From positions 516,836 through 580,835 of the forward strand of contig CAJNDS010000913.1 of assembly GCA_905221605.1 (NCBI GenBank): a stretch of DNA of 64,000 nt. Direction: 5' to 3'. Origin of the DNA: Symbiodinium natans. Taxonomy: Eukaryota; Sar; Dinophyceae; Suessiales; Symbiodiniaceae. The translations under genes and the position numbers were made by a program. This document shows positions 13,046-27,400 of this stretch, piece by piece. Within the stretch, counting starts at the first letter, position 1. Every line of letters begins with the position of its first letter. The notes beneath the pieces are model-generated. The model made no database searches. It worked only from the letters and a program-made list of their open reading frames with translations, and was not told where the DNA came from.

Positions 13046-13097
13046 TGGAAGCCCAGTGGTTCAAGAGCCTTTGCGGCTCGACAAGAGCGGTTGCAGC

Positions 13098-13240
13098 CCT
13101 AAACCCTAAACCCTAAACCCTAAACCCTAAACCCTAAACCCTAAACCCTAAACCCTAAACCCTAAACCCTAAACCCTAAACCCTGAACCCTAAACCCTGA
13201 ACCCTAACCCTGAACCCTGAACCCTGAACCCTAAACCCTA
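13098..13240 (+). repeat. CCCTAAA telomere-like array
   Basis: About 12 perfect CCCTAAA copies followed by CCCTGAA variants. Confidence 0.9.
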
Positions 13241-13439
13241 CACCCTGTGCCTGGGCCAGGCTGGGCTTCCCCTAAACCCTACACCCTGTCCCTGTGCCTG
13301 GGCCAGGCTGGGCTTCTGCGGCTTCTGCGGCTTCTGCTTGTCACCTGTCAAGATGAGGGTGCTATGGCCAGGACTGCGAGGTGTCGAGTTTGGGATCTGG
13401 GCTTTCGAGTTCAGGACGCTCTTTATGCCTTCAGTTTGG

Positions 13440-13491
13440 GGGAGGGAGAGAGCGAGAAAGAAAGCAAGAAAGAAAGAAAGGAAGTAAGGAA

Positions 13492-13549
<58 letters not shown>

Positions 13550-13552
13550 CAG
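13440..13552. repeat. GA/GAAA microsatellite
   Basis: Imperfect GAAA and GGAAGTAA units lead into a pure (GA)n run of about 23 dinucleotides. Confidence 0.95.
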
Positions 13553-13847
13553 AGCCACGAAATCTTTGCAGCGAGCACTCACTTTGGGAAGCGAGCCTGG
13601 GGAACTTCCCCCACTGCCCTCGCCTTTCTTCGTCTGCCGGGGCCCGCAGCGGGGCTTCTTGAGCACATTCTGCACGGAAGCGCCCTGCAGCTTCAGCAAC
13701 CGATGGCCTTCACCTGCCTGACTTTAGCGCCCTCTGCGTTGGTGGGTCTGGCAGAAGTGTATGCAAACTTGCCCCAAAAACCCATGTACTGCAGCACACA
13801 ATCTAGCAACACACGGCGCCGCTGGTTTCGCAAAGGGCCATGGCTCG

Positions 13848-17035
<3,188 letters not shown>

Positions 17036-17757
17036 ATGATGAGCCTCGAGCAGCGTTCTCAGGGATGTTCAAGAAGATCTCCCATCTGTCACGTCAAGGC
17101 CTCATATGCATGTCAGTACATTGACCTTGATGGAGCAAAGGCTCGATCTGTAGATTTGGCGATTTTGAACGCAGGCTTGCGAGCAGACTGCTGCGGGCCG
17201 TTTTCAAGCAGATGTCCCGCGCCACGCTGATGTCCAAGACAGGCAGCCCATGCCGGATGAAGAGCGGCTGCTGCTTATGCCTGTGGCAAGCACACGCAGC
17301 TCGATGGCACCCCTTGCAGATGCAGCTGCAGATGCAGCTGCAGCTCTGCAAGTACAAGGGCACTTCGCGTGATGGCAAGCGGTCCAACAGCTGCGGCACG
17401 GGCCCAACATGGCCCGCATGGAGCGTCACAGTCAAGCAGCGAGGCGCAGCGCCATCGCAGAGCAGCACTCCAAGTGCCAGTGCGAAACGAGACACGCGCC
17501 GCCTTCCAATGGCAACCACATCCTCGTCCTCTGCTGCCGGCCACTATTCGAAGTTCTTCCGAAGCAGCAACCATGCTCACCATGCGCTACTGCAGCAACT
17601 TCGCCACCAGCAGCTCCACACGGTCATTTGCCGGCACAGAACAAAGGCGCGGAAATTCAGCACCAATGTGCACCAGGCACTCCAGGCTTTCGAGGCCCTC
17701 GAGGCACCGAGGGCGCCCAAATCGTCGTCGAGATGCCTCAGCACCGGCGGCTCATAA
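17036..17757 (+). other. GC-rich open stretch, possible uncharacterised exon(s)
   Basis: Three plus-strand frames and one minus frame stay open for 130-180 codons. The sequence is GC-rich with an internal GCAGCTGCAGAT repeat (about 17320-17345), which by itself produces open frames. I recognise no domain and cannot choose a frame. It could be an exon of a host gene or non-coding GC-rich DNA. Confidence 0.2.
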
Positions 17758-19020
17758 ACCCTATGAACCCTATGAACCCTGCAATCCTGCAACCTTACAA
17801 CCCTTTAACCCATAAACTCTAGAAAGCCCTCAAAGCCTGAACCTAAACCTGCCATGGGGTTTGGGACTAAACCCTAAACCCTAGGTCTCAGGGCTTTGAG
17901 CCGTTGTGGTATGAAGATTTCATCAGCTAAGATTTAGGCCTCAGCCGGAGGGTTAGCTTTTGCAAGGGCGTGTTGCAGGGAATTTCCCCGAGTCTCACCT
18001 CACGTCCTATTCAAACATACCACAGTGAAGAAGGGACGTGCCCGCAAGCCCTCCCCGAACCTGCAAAAGCGCTCCAGGGCACAGAGCTGAAGGCGAGCAA
18101 GACCTGCGCGACAGGCTGTTTCAAGGCGGCTCATACAAATGGGTGCTTCCAAAAATAGGGGACCCCCAAACAGAATCTAAAGAGACCCCAAGAAGAGCTC
18201 CCTGTCTTTTCGGAAACCCCCAGGGCAAGAGCTGCAGGCGCCTCACGCGGCTTTCGGGTTATTACCATTACTATTCTTGAGAAGATTATGAATATGATTA
18301 TGATTCTTATTACTGCCATTATGTTATTATTAGTTTTTTTATTTCTATTTTTATTATTACTATAACAATAATAATCATCATCATCATCATTATTATTATT
18401 ATTAGTAGTAGTAGAGCTGCGGGCGCCTTGCTGCCGGGGTCGGTTGGCGTCCCCCCCTTCCCCTCCCCTCGGCGCGGCGCCAATGCACAGGCACGCAAGC
18501 GAAAATCGATGGGCCAAGCTTTGCGCATAACAATCCAAGCTGATTCCGGCAACGCTTTCTCAGGCTCTTAAGGAACTGGAGATATCTGGAGCTAGAATCC
18601 ACAAACATCCTTTCGATCTCATCTACAGCGCAACTGACAACCGTGACGGACGTCGCACATAAAACGATGGTCAAGGGGTTCTCTGTACAAGTCTCCGTGA
18701 CGCGCAAGTCGCGCCACAGGTTTTCAAAGCAATTGTCAAGGCTATCTACACAAGATATCCTGAGGCTAAGCGGCGAAGGGGGTGTGAGGGAGGGGGCCTC
18801 CTTGGTTGCATCTCTGCTCCGGGTCCCTGACTCATACAGCCCCCACCAAGTGACGTATAGCTTCATATCATGTAGCACTTCCGCTGACGGTTAAGGAAAA
18901 ATTGGATGCCAAGGAGCTCCCCCCTCCGACAGTACATTAACAAGGGTCCCCCTAGCCTTGCGTGACCTTGAGCTAAGGCCAGGGCTAAGCACGGCTACGG
19001 CGGCGACACCGGCTACGCGG
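17758..19020. other. Intergenic DNA 3' of the repeat-protein gene, with an AT-rich triplet repeat
   Basis: CCCTATGAA units (17760-17815) precede unique sequence. An AT-rich run of ATT and ATC triplets with TAGTAG occupies about 18255-18413. The segment 18880-19020 lies just downstream of the stop codon of the minus-strand gene and would be its 3' region. No other gene supported. Confidence 0.5.
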
Positions 19021-20972
19021 CTACACCACCCAGCACTCCCGAAGCGAACGACCGAAAGTCGTGTAGTCATTACGTGGGCCACCAAAGCACAAGCCGTCCT
19101 CCCTGAAGATCTCGATGGTGGTGCCATCCTTGTGGGCCACAGAGAAGTGCCTTCCGTCAACGTCTCCGATTCGAAAGCCTCCGATCTGCACAAAGCGATC
19201 ACCGAAAGTGATGCCTGTCGGAGGGCCCACAGGACGATAGTTTGAGCCCGTCCACAAGTCCCAGTAGGTATTGACAGTCGGGTGCCTTGTACCCGAAGCA
19301 TGCCAGATCTGTCCGACAGCGCCGCTGCTGTGGGAGAGGGAGAAGTGGTCCGCGTCCACCTCACCCAGCCGCCACTGCCCGATCTGAATGAAGCGATCTC
19401 CAAAGAGCACCTTGCTGGTGGCCTCCTTTGCCTCCAGATACCAGCTGTCCGGATCTGCAAGTGGCCCCACATGCACCAATCCACCGGCGTCGTACATCAC
19501 AGCCATCTGGCCAAGGCGGTGGGTCACTCGGAACTGATGATACGTTGCCGCCGAGCTTTGCGCCAGGCGCCAGTCCCCGATCTGCAAGAAGTCCTCGCCT
19601 GCAGTGATGCCGGGGCAGGAGCCCATGAGCCGCTGGACGCTGCCGCAGTGCCACTGCGTATACCGATCCTTGATGAGGTTCTTTGGGAATGAGGGAATTG
19701 AAGCGCCCTATAAATCCTTTAAGGGATTATATAGGGTACTCATCCCCCGACTCCCCTACAACAAAAACCAGCCAGTCCTTGATGAGGTAGGTATGCTGAT
19801 CTCCGGTGTAGGGGTGGATGGTCCCATCGGATCGGAAGATTTGGATGGCGTGGCCAAACCGGTGAGAGACCAGAAAGTGTGTGCCGTCACCATCTCCGAT
19901 GCGAAACCGCCCAAGCTGGAGGAAGCCATCTCCAAACGTGATGCCTGCAGGAGGACCGGCAGAGTGGACGGTCCAGCTGTTCCAGGCCGTTGTCGGGCCT
20001 GGATGCAACGTCCCGTCCTGCCTGAAGATCTGTGCCGTCTGTCCACCCTGGTGCGAGATACTGAGGTGGTCGTTGTCCATTGCTGCCAGGCGCCACTTGC
20101 CGAGCTGGATGAAGCCCTCTCCAAAGGTGATGCCATGGGGAAAGCCCAGGGGTCGGTGCCAGGCACCGTAGTCCGTTCTGGGCCCGGAGAAGACGAGGCC
20201 GTCGGCGCGGTAGATCACCGCCGTCTTGCCGTCCTTGTGGGAGAAGGAGAAGTGCGTTGCGTCGATGGCTGCCAGGCGCCACTGGCCCAGCTGGAGGAAG
20301 CGGTCCCCGAAGGACCCGAAGTCCCCGCTGCATCCTCCGTAGGCCATCTCCGTGACGGCCTTGCAAGTCCACGCTGCTGGCTGCCGGTTGTTCACGAGAT
20401 AGGTCCACTGGCCCCAGGTTTGTGGGTGCAAGGTTCCGTCGTTTCGGAAGATCTGGATGCTGTTGCCAGAGTGGCGATGGGTGATCAAAAAAAGGTCACC
20501 GTTGCCATCTCCGATCCGGAAGTTGCCGAACTGCAGGAACCTGAGACAGCCCCCGAAAGTGCAAACGGGAAGCTTGGCTTCGTCTTACTTCGCTTCTCAC
20601 TTGAGAGGAGTTCTCTCTTCGAGTTCTCTCTTGCAAACCGCTTGTCACATGATGATTCTCACTGACGACTCAAGGAGACGAAGGGGCCGGTCGCCGAAGC
20701 TGACGCCCACGGGCATGCCCTCCGCACGATGCCAGAGGCCCCAGGCCTTGGCACGTGGCGCAGGTTTAGGGCCCTTTTAGGGCCCTAAAGCTATTTGGGG
20801 CCGTTGGGGCTATTTGGGGCCTTTAGGCCGTTAGGGCTATTTAGGGTTTAGGGCTTTAGGGCTTTAGGGTTTAGGGTTTATGGCCTTCAGGCACGGCCGA
20901 GAGACGTGGTGCATGGAAGGGTGAAGCGTGCCGTCGTTTCTGAAGGCCTGGACAGTCCAGCCATAGATGTGC
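19021..20972 (-). CDS. Secreted nine-repeat protein, exons 5-8 (C-terminal half)
   Basis: Exons, transcribed right to left: 20972-20906, 20746-20688, 20540-19778, 19668-19021, ending in TAG. They encode the end of repeat 2 and repeats 3-9 of a module of about 60-75 residues with the pattern GITFGDRF(I/L)QxGxWRxGxxD, then HFSxSHxxGxTxQIFRxDGTLHP. The exon joins were set by aligning the repeats to each other: every join keeps frame and restores the repeat length exactly. I recognise no named domain; the alternating aromatic and Gly pattern suggests a beta-rich fold. Repeat 7 is the most divergent. The same module occurs in exons 2-4 at 32.7-33.2 kb, which shows that this cluster and the distant one are a single gene. 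The function is unknown; an extracellular or surface role is inferred from the signal peptide in exon 1. Confidence 0.75.
19669..19777 (-). other. GA-AG intron flanked by a 13-bp direct repeat
   Basis: The 109-nt intron starts GACTGG and ends CATCAAG. The 13 bases ACCTCATCAAGGA occur at both exon-intron borders. Inside are nested inverted repeats (GGGGATGAG...CTCATTCCC and CCCTATA...TATAGGG). Removing it joins the repeat reading ...YLIKD to RYTQWH in frame. GA donors are known in dinoflagellates; a long duplication at the border is what insertion of an introner-type element would leave. Confidence 0.75.
20541..20687 (-). other. GC-AG intron of 147 nt
   Basis: The exon ends ...GGCGACCG, the intron starts GCCCCTTCG and ends CTGTCTCAG, and the next exon starts GTTCCTG. 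The join reads FGDRFLQFGNFRIG, the repeat consensus. The nearest GT would put the frame out of phase. Confidence 0.75.
20747..20905 (-). other. GT-AG intron of 159 nt containing telomere-like repeats
   Basis: The intron starts GTCTCTCGG and ends GTGCCAAG. Joining it gives TLHPSMHHAWGLWHRAEG, the same length as the matching part of repeat 5. Its middle (about 20760-20880) is made of GGGCCCTAAA and TTTAGGG units, so telomere-like sequence lies inside a host intron. This is the last telomere-like tract in the window. Confidence 0.7.
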
Positions 20973-21018
20973 CTCGAGGAAAGCCCCCCCAAATCGTTGA
21001 GTCGGAACACATGAAGTT

Positions 21019-21071
21019 TAATATATATATATATATGGAATATATATATCTATATATATATATATATATGG
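21019..21071. repeat. AT microsatellite at the insertion site of element 1 (left side)
   Basis: ATATAT runs interrupted by ATGGAATAT lead up to TATGG at 21067-21071, the left copy of the target duplication. The microsatellite resumes on the other side at 30533. Confidence 0.9.
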
Positions 21072-21375
21072 TGCTGTTCCAGGCTTGCATCCTGACTGTG
21101 CTGCTGGAGGGCCATGCTAATCTTCTCTGTATCGTTCCAGCCAGCAAATTGACCAGACACCCATGAAGCGGCACGGCACACGTTGGTTTTTCCGCTCAAC
21201 AACAAGATCTGAAAGCTGTTTGCTTCACATGTGGTGTTGCTTCATGCTATACAACTGTGCAACAACATCTGGCCCAAGGGTTTGTACATGTCTCGCAGCC
21301 TTCCCTTTAGCCATGTGATCGGGAGCGACGGGTTCAAATCATCACTCCAAGAAATCTTCCCCCTACACATCCGCA
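21072..21375 (-). repeat. Element 1, 3' LTR (304 bp)
   Basis: Read on the minus strand it starts TGCGGATGTG and ends CTGGAACAGCA. It matches the 5' LTR throughout by eye. At 21109-21138 it contains a 30-base match to U6 snRNA. It is preceded on the minus strand by the polypurine tract AGAGGAGGAG. Confidence 0.95.
21109..21138 (-). ncRNA. U6 snRNA-derived segment inside the 3' LTR (fragment)
   Basis: On the minus strand the segment starts GGAACGATACAGAGA and ends TTAGCATGGCCC. It matches the central part of eukaryotic U6 snRNA (ACAGAGA box and AGC triad) over 30 bases. Similarity fades after it, apart from a short AGGATG. This is a fragment, not a functional U6 gene: no 5' stem, no 3' stem-loop and no T-run terminator. 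Confidence 0.85.
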
Positions 21376-21385
21376 CTCCTCCTCT
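21376..21385 (-). promoter_or_regulatory. Element 1 polypurine tract
   Basis: AGAGGAGGAG on the minus strand directly abuts the TG of the 3' LTR, the expected site of plus-strand DNA priming. Confidence 0.8.
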
Positions 21386-21404
21386 GGAAATCCGCCAGGA
21401 TCTT

Positions 21405-24400
21405 TCAGCCTGGTAGGGGAATCGCGCGTTCTGCTTGGGCCCGGTCTTTACAAAACGTACAAAGCTGCCTGTACAGAAGAGGCTTTGTCAAACGTCTCAG
21501 CCCTGCGCAGTTGGTGTAGGCATGGTACTTGTCACTGTCTTCAATGACGAAGATGTTCGCGGGGGGAATGGGCACATACTGCGTGTATGAGCGTCTTGCT
21601 GCCCTCGATTCTGGATGCGGAGGTGGTGGTGGAGGAACGTCCCATGTTGAACTCGGCGGAGCTGGAGGAGACTCTTCGGCTTTTCGGGTTGCACTGCGTT
21701 CTGGCTCTTGGCGTTGGGGTAGGCCAAGTTCTCGAGCAATCTCGTCGTCGACATCACGATCTCGCTGCCCTTTTTCTTTTCTCGCACGCAATTCATCTCG
21801 AATCGCGAGGGTTGTGGCCTCCCTAAGCCTTTTCAGTCTCCTCATCTTTCGCTCCTTTGCCCCAGGGGTCCATGTGATGACCAGCTCATAGCCCAGCCAT
21901 TTCAGAACTTCCCACGCCGCTAATATTCCACCAATCACCAGCAGCAAGAAAAGCATTGAAGCCATGTCGCTGTCAAGTTCCAGCGAACGACGTGGCTGGG
22001 GTTCTTCATGATCATCCACATTTCTTGAACTCGTCCTTACCACCATCATGCACCACAACATCACCGTCATCACTCGAGCTGCTTGGTCTTGACGAAACCG
22101 TGCCCTCGATGCTTGTAATGCTACCTGAGTGGTTGGCCCATCCTCTTCTTCTGATTCTCGAGGTCCCAAACCCCACAGTCGAGCAAGCTCCCAAATCCGA
22201 GACGACGTCAGGGCCTTTGTCAAAAGGTCCGCTAATTGATAGCGTCCTTCGATGTGACCCAGCTCCAAATCGCCAGCATTTAGGCGCTCTTGCAACCACA
22301 GGGCCTTCACTCGGAGGTGACGGGTTCTCCAACTCGAGGATCCTTTCGAAATCGAGATTGCGGACGTGCTGTCGCACCACAGGCGCTTGGAAAGTGCCCC
22401 CAGGGCCAAGTCTTCAAGCATAGCTCCGCTCGACAGCAACGCCAAGGCCCCGTCCAACTCTGCACCCAGCTCACACTCCGCCGTAGAAATCGAGGTAGTC
22501 GATTGCCTTCCCGACTTCCACATCACGGGGCAGCCGTAGAGGAAGATTGCCACCCCTTGGTGACTCCGTGCTCCGCTTGGAGCGAAGGACGCGTCCGCGT
22601 ACCCTTGGAGCTCAGTGCAGTCCGCGGCGAAGGTCAACGTCCAATGTTTTGTCCGCTGCAAGAAGCCCAGGGTTCTTTCTGTGATCATAGCCACTCGGTC
22701 TGGGTCCCTCGTGCTGAGCGATGCGACCAGTGATGAAGCGAAGGCGACGTCGGGTCTCGTTCGTTGAGAGACCCATAAGAGCTCCCCAGCATATTGCTGG
22801 GCCTCTTTTATGGCCTGGGCATTGGGGACCACCGCTTCATCAACTTCGAAGTTTGCAAGGTCGCGCGGCACTGGGATGCGGTTCAAGGCCGTCTCGGAGA
22901 TCTCGTGAAGTCGCAACAGCTCCTCAATGTAGGCCCGCTGTCCCATCGTGAAGCCGCCCTCAATCTCCTCAATCTCGACTCCCAAGAAGCGCACCGGCAT
23001 TCCCTTTCCAATCACTTGAAGACCCCCGGTCTGCCACATCTCCTCAATGGCACGGGCGCATGCCTCGATGATCTGCAGCTCGGCACAGATGAGGAAATCA
23101 TCAACATAGATTATCACCAACCCAGCGATCTCATTCGTGATGGTCCTGATTGTCCACCACGTATCCTCAATCCGGCCCTGCTTCAAGGCATAGCACTGGT
23201 CATCCACCGTGAACGTCAAGATTGTCATTTCTCCATCGCGAAAACGACTCCACAGCCGAGGACTTTCCTTCATGCCGTAGAAGGCGTGGGTAAAGTACCA
23301 CAGTTCCCCGGGCTTGATGAGCCCCAGGCGAAGGAGGAGCTTCGGTGGACTCCCTGCCACCACAGGAAATCCAGGCTCATTTCTTATCGGTGTCCTCAAG
23401 AAGGCAGCCGTCACGTCGATGACCCCGATCTTCCATTTCATTTTACTGGCAAACGCGATGGCCGTTCGTAAGACCTCCGCCGTGGCACCCGACGTGTAGA
23501 CCTCGTTTTCGTTGTCCTGGGCATGATTTCCACACACCACAATCCTCGCCTTTCGGCGATACCATGGGTCCCCCTCCTTCTCTGGCGCCTCCGAGGGTGG
23601 CTTGCACGTGAACACAAACTTCATTGGCAGTATTTGTAGGCCAGGTAGATTCATCACGCGGCTATACTCCTCCTGCCCTGGCACCAACCTCTGAATGGCG
23701 TGGGTCACCGCATCCAGCTCCTTCTGAATCGACTTTCGCCACTTTTCCAGGACAGGAAGCACTTCTGCTTGCGCCACGTTGTGTACCACCGCCAACGGCT
23801 TTGCCAACTTCTGGAGAACCTCCTCGATTCCTTTGGTGTAGTTCACTTCCACCTTTCTCATATAACCTTCTTCCCAAGGCACTTCTCCTCCAGGAATTTT
23901 CACCATCATCACATTTGGCGGCTGGCCTGATTGTGTTGTGGTAGAGGATGTAGGTAGTGGGATTGCAATGTCCCAGTGGACATCTTCTTGGATGTCGTCC
24001 TCGTCGCCTGCAACGTTTGCTCCCCAACTTATAGCGGGTTCTTCCCAGTCGGAAACAAACATCACCTCATCATCTCCCGCTTCCACCACCACCTCGCCTT
24101 CGATTGACTCCTCCTGGAATCGCTCGCACTGCGCCAATCTGGCTGCGGGCTCCTCAGGCTTTAAAACCATGGCAACTGGCGGAACGACGAAGCCCAGATC
24201 CGTCAACACCTCGCCTTCCGGCTCTTCCAGCCCTCCCAGCGTATTGACCGTGTAGCCCACGAGCACCGTCCTGCTCCCCTTCCATGGCATCACCCAGTGC
24301 CTTCTGAATGGGTCAATCATCGTTGCCTCCCTCTCCTTCATGGTATGGGCGCATCCATAATAGGTTCCCTTTCCATCCGTTGCCGCAATGATCGGGCCCT

Positions 24401-27400
24401 GAACTGCATCTCCATCTTGTAGCTCAATCCACAGCTTTCCTCCTGACACTGGTGGCTGAATCACCACCGCATAGTTTTTTGTAAGTGGGTGGTTCTGTAG
24501 ATCTCGATGAAGACGTCTCTCATCCCGCGCTGATATGTAGAGTGACGTGAACTCCGCCTCCGGGCACATCTCCGTCATCACCTTCGCGGCAACCCTTGTC
24601 ATCGCAGGTCTTTCGGATGTCATCTTATGAAAACCCACAATTCCTCCATGCCGAAACAGTCCAAACTTCAGGATCTCCTGCTCCGCCTCATTTACCAACA
24701 GGTTGATAGCGTCGTCGACGTCCCAATTGTCCAGACATCGCTGCGCCCTTATTTCCTTTTCCGTTGTCATAGATATCCCTCTCATCATCTGCTCCACCTT
24801 TACCACCCCAGGTTCATGACGCTGCCGGTCCTGAATGTCATCCTCCTGATCCACCGCTGCCTTCCCCACCCTTGGCACTTCCCCTTCAAAGGTCACCGTC
24901 GTCTTCCTCGTCAATCGTCTTGAAGGTGGTAGGCACGGGTCTGCCTCCAGCAATCCATCAGGGGGACCTGGATCATGTAGTCCGGCTCTCACGTTTGTGG
25001 TGTGGATGAAGCTGCCTCTTCCTTCATGGTAGATCAGATGACCGCCCTGAACGTAATCCGAGAGGCCCACATATCGACCCTCTTCCCACTTGGCACCAAA
25101 AGGATCCTTCCCTTTGACTTTCTCCTTCTCGTCCTTGTCGTAGTATCTCTTCTTCACCATGACTCGGGTCCCAAAAGGTGCCACAAGCTTCGTGAGGAAC
25201 CCTAGCGTCTGAGCTCGTTGGAGCGATGCGGCCGCTGCTGCTGCTTGAGGCCATAGCTTCTTCGGTAACTTCGCTGCTCCTAACAGGGTTCTTGCCCTTT
25301 GCTTGACCCAGCGAACAGTTTGTTCAATTGCCCCATTTGACTGCGGGACCCCCGGCTCAGACGTTGTCACCCTGATCGATTGGTTCTTCAGGTACATTCG
25401 GATGGCTCTTCCTTGGAACGCAGAGGCCTTATCGGAGTGGTGCCGAAGAACAGGAAGATTGTGGTGCCTCAAGTACGTGATGACATCCTGCAACGCCTCC
25501 AGGATCTCAGCCGAGGTTCCCGAACACAAAGGGGTGGCAAAGATCAAGTACGCGGATTGGGGAGGTTCTGTATCTCCTTCTCTCATTTGAGGATTGCCTC
25601 GACCCCCTCCCTGGCCACTTTCGTCTTCTCCATCATCTTCTGCATCCTTCTGGTCCATGACAACATCATCCTCCCTTTCACTATCTCCCTCAAGGACATT
25701 CTTTTTGCTTTCACCACTCCTCGGCTCATCTTCTTCCAGGTCAGTGGGCACGTAGTCGGCGAGGTCGTCATCGGGCTGGTGTCCTTCGCTGAACGGGTTT
25801 TCACCCTGGGCCACTTCACCATCATCCGCAGTTTCTTCCCAAGTCCCACTGGCAAAGGAGGCTGGGAAGCGGTACTTGCACACCAGCAGATTCTTAAACG
25901 GCTTGTAGAAGGGGCTCCTCGCATTGTGATCAAGACCATGTTCGTGGGGGCCTGACAAATCCGAGGACAAGGCGAACATCTCCGGGTGGCTTACCCTTCT
26001 GTGGGGCCGTCCTGACGCCCCATACATGTTGCAGTACAGGCAGTCCCTTCGGGGAGGAAGATGTCCTCGGGCGACGTGCTCCTTCCACTGGGCCACCGTC
26101 ATCGTGCTAAGGGCTGGTCGGACCAGCCACTCCCGCAAGGCCAATGAGATTGCGACGCATAGCCCCGGCGCCCACTCTGCAAGTGCTTCTGATGGTCCTT
26201 CATAGGGCTTCGGGCTTTGCTCCATTTTTCCACCTCTAAGCGCAGTCAACGCCATCATATTCGTGCCCAACGTAGTCGGTTTTGGAGTTTGATGTCCATA
26301 GGCACCCTGCTCGAAGTGAACCTCCATCAGTCCCGCCTCTTCCGAGTACCCTTTCCACAACTCCGTATCCCAAAACGATGGCAATTCTTCCCAATGAGGA
26401 TGCGTCTGAGGTAGATAGCCTTGAGGGTCTTGCGGCTGCTCCAACACGAACGCGACCATGGCTTTCGTCATTCTCCTTCCCGGGGATTGCAAACGCCCTG
26501 CGGTGGCCTTTGCATGAAGCCACAGCATGCGCACAAAGAGCCTGGTATCCCTCACCAGGAGTCCATGGTCAGCACTGCTCAGTTCCTTCCACCCATACGG
26601 ATGCTTTCTTGTCCGGATAGGCCGAGGTCCCGGGCTCCTGAATCGCAACCGGCTGAACGTTCGACATGGCGGCCCTCCGATGACTGCAGCGATCTTTCCT
26701 GCCGCTGCCGCCCATGATAACGCTCGCCACATATCCATGTCCAGCAAATCGTGGGACTGCGATCTCTCGATGTCCAACTCCAAGAGCACTCGGTCACCAT
26801 CATTCAGCCACTCAAACACCTCCTTCTTCTTGCTCCCTGCAAACAGATGGACCACCCAACTTTTTGATTGCCAAAGGCGCCGACGTTGTCGCCGGTTGAG
26901 GAAGGTAAGCTTCTTCAGGATCTCCCATCCGCTTACATTCTCCGTGTCCACATGTAGGCCGTAAAGTGCTTCTTGGGGAACATCTTCGAAGAATGGCGCC
27001 TGTGCAATGGCCGTCCTTTCCAGCTCCGGCTTTCCAAAACACGCCTCACTCAAGTAGTCAAACCACGACTTGTCCATCCGAGCGGCCACTGCTTGCACTC
27101 GAGCTTCCATGCTTTTGATATTCAAATCGAATTGCTGCAATTTCTTCTGCTCGATTTTTGCAATCATCTCCAGGGCCTTTGCTTCGGACAAATGAGGGCA
27201 CCCTTCCGCAGTCGTTAGTCTGACTATGCTCCCATCGGGACTCACCAAGTGACAGCTGGCAGGCCCCCACTCGAACTTGTAGCCGAGGGTCTTCACGAGC
27301 TCGCCCACCGGCACTATGGCATTTGATGAGGACTCCCCTGCATTGTCGGTGTTGCCCAGTAGCAGGGTACCCGCCGCGTTCATTCTCATGGTGGCCTGCT

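Noticed and set aside
17036-17822. Overlapping GC-rich ORFs as a host gene
   Set aside because: No frame is preferred and no domain seen; listed only as a possible exon at low confidence.
19604-20665. Plus-strand ORF of 353 codons
   Set aside because: Antisense to exons 7-8 of the repeat protein; its periodicity mirrors the minus-strand repeats.
21109-21138. A functional U6 snRNA gene
   Set aside because: Only the central 30 bases match; the 5' stem-loop, 3' domain and terminator are missing, and the same piece is in both LTRs.
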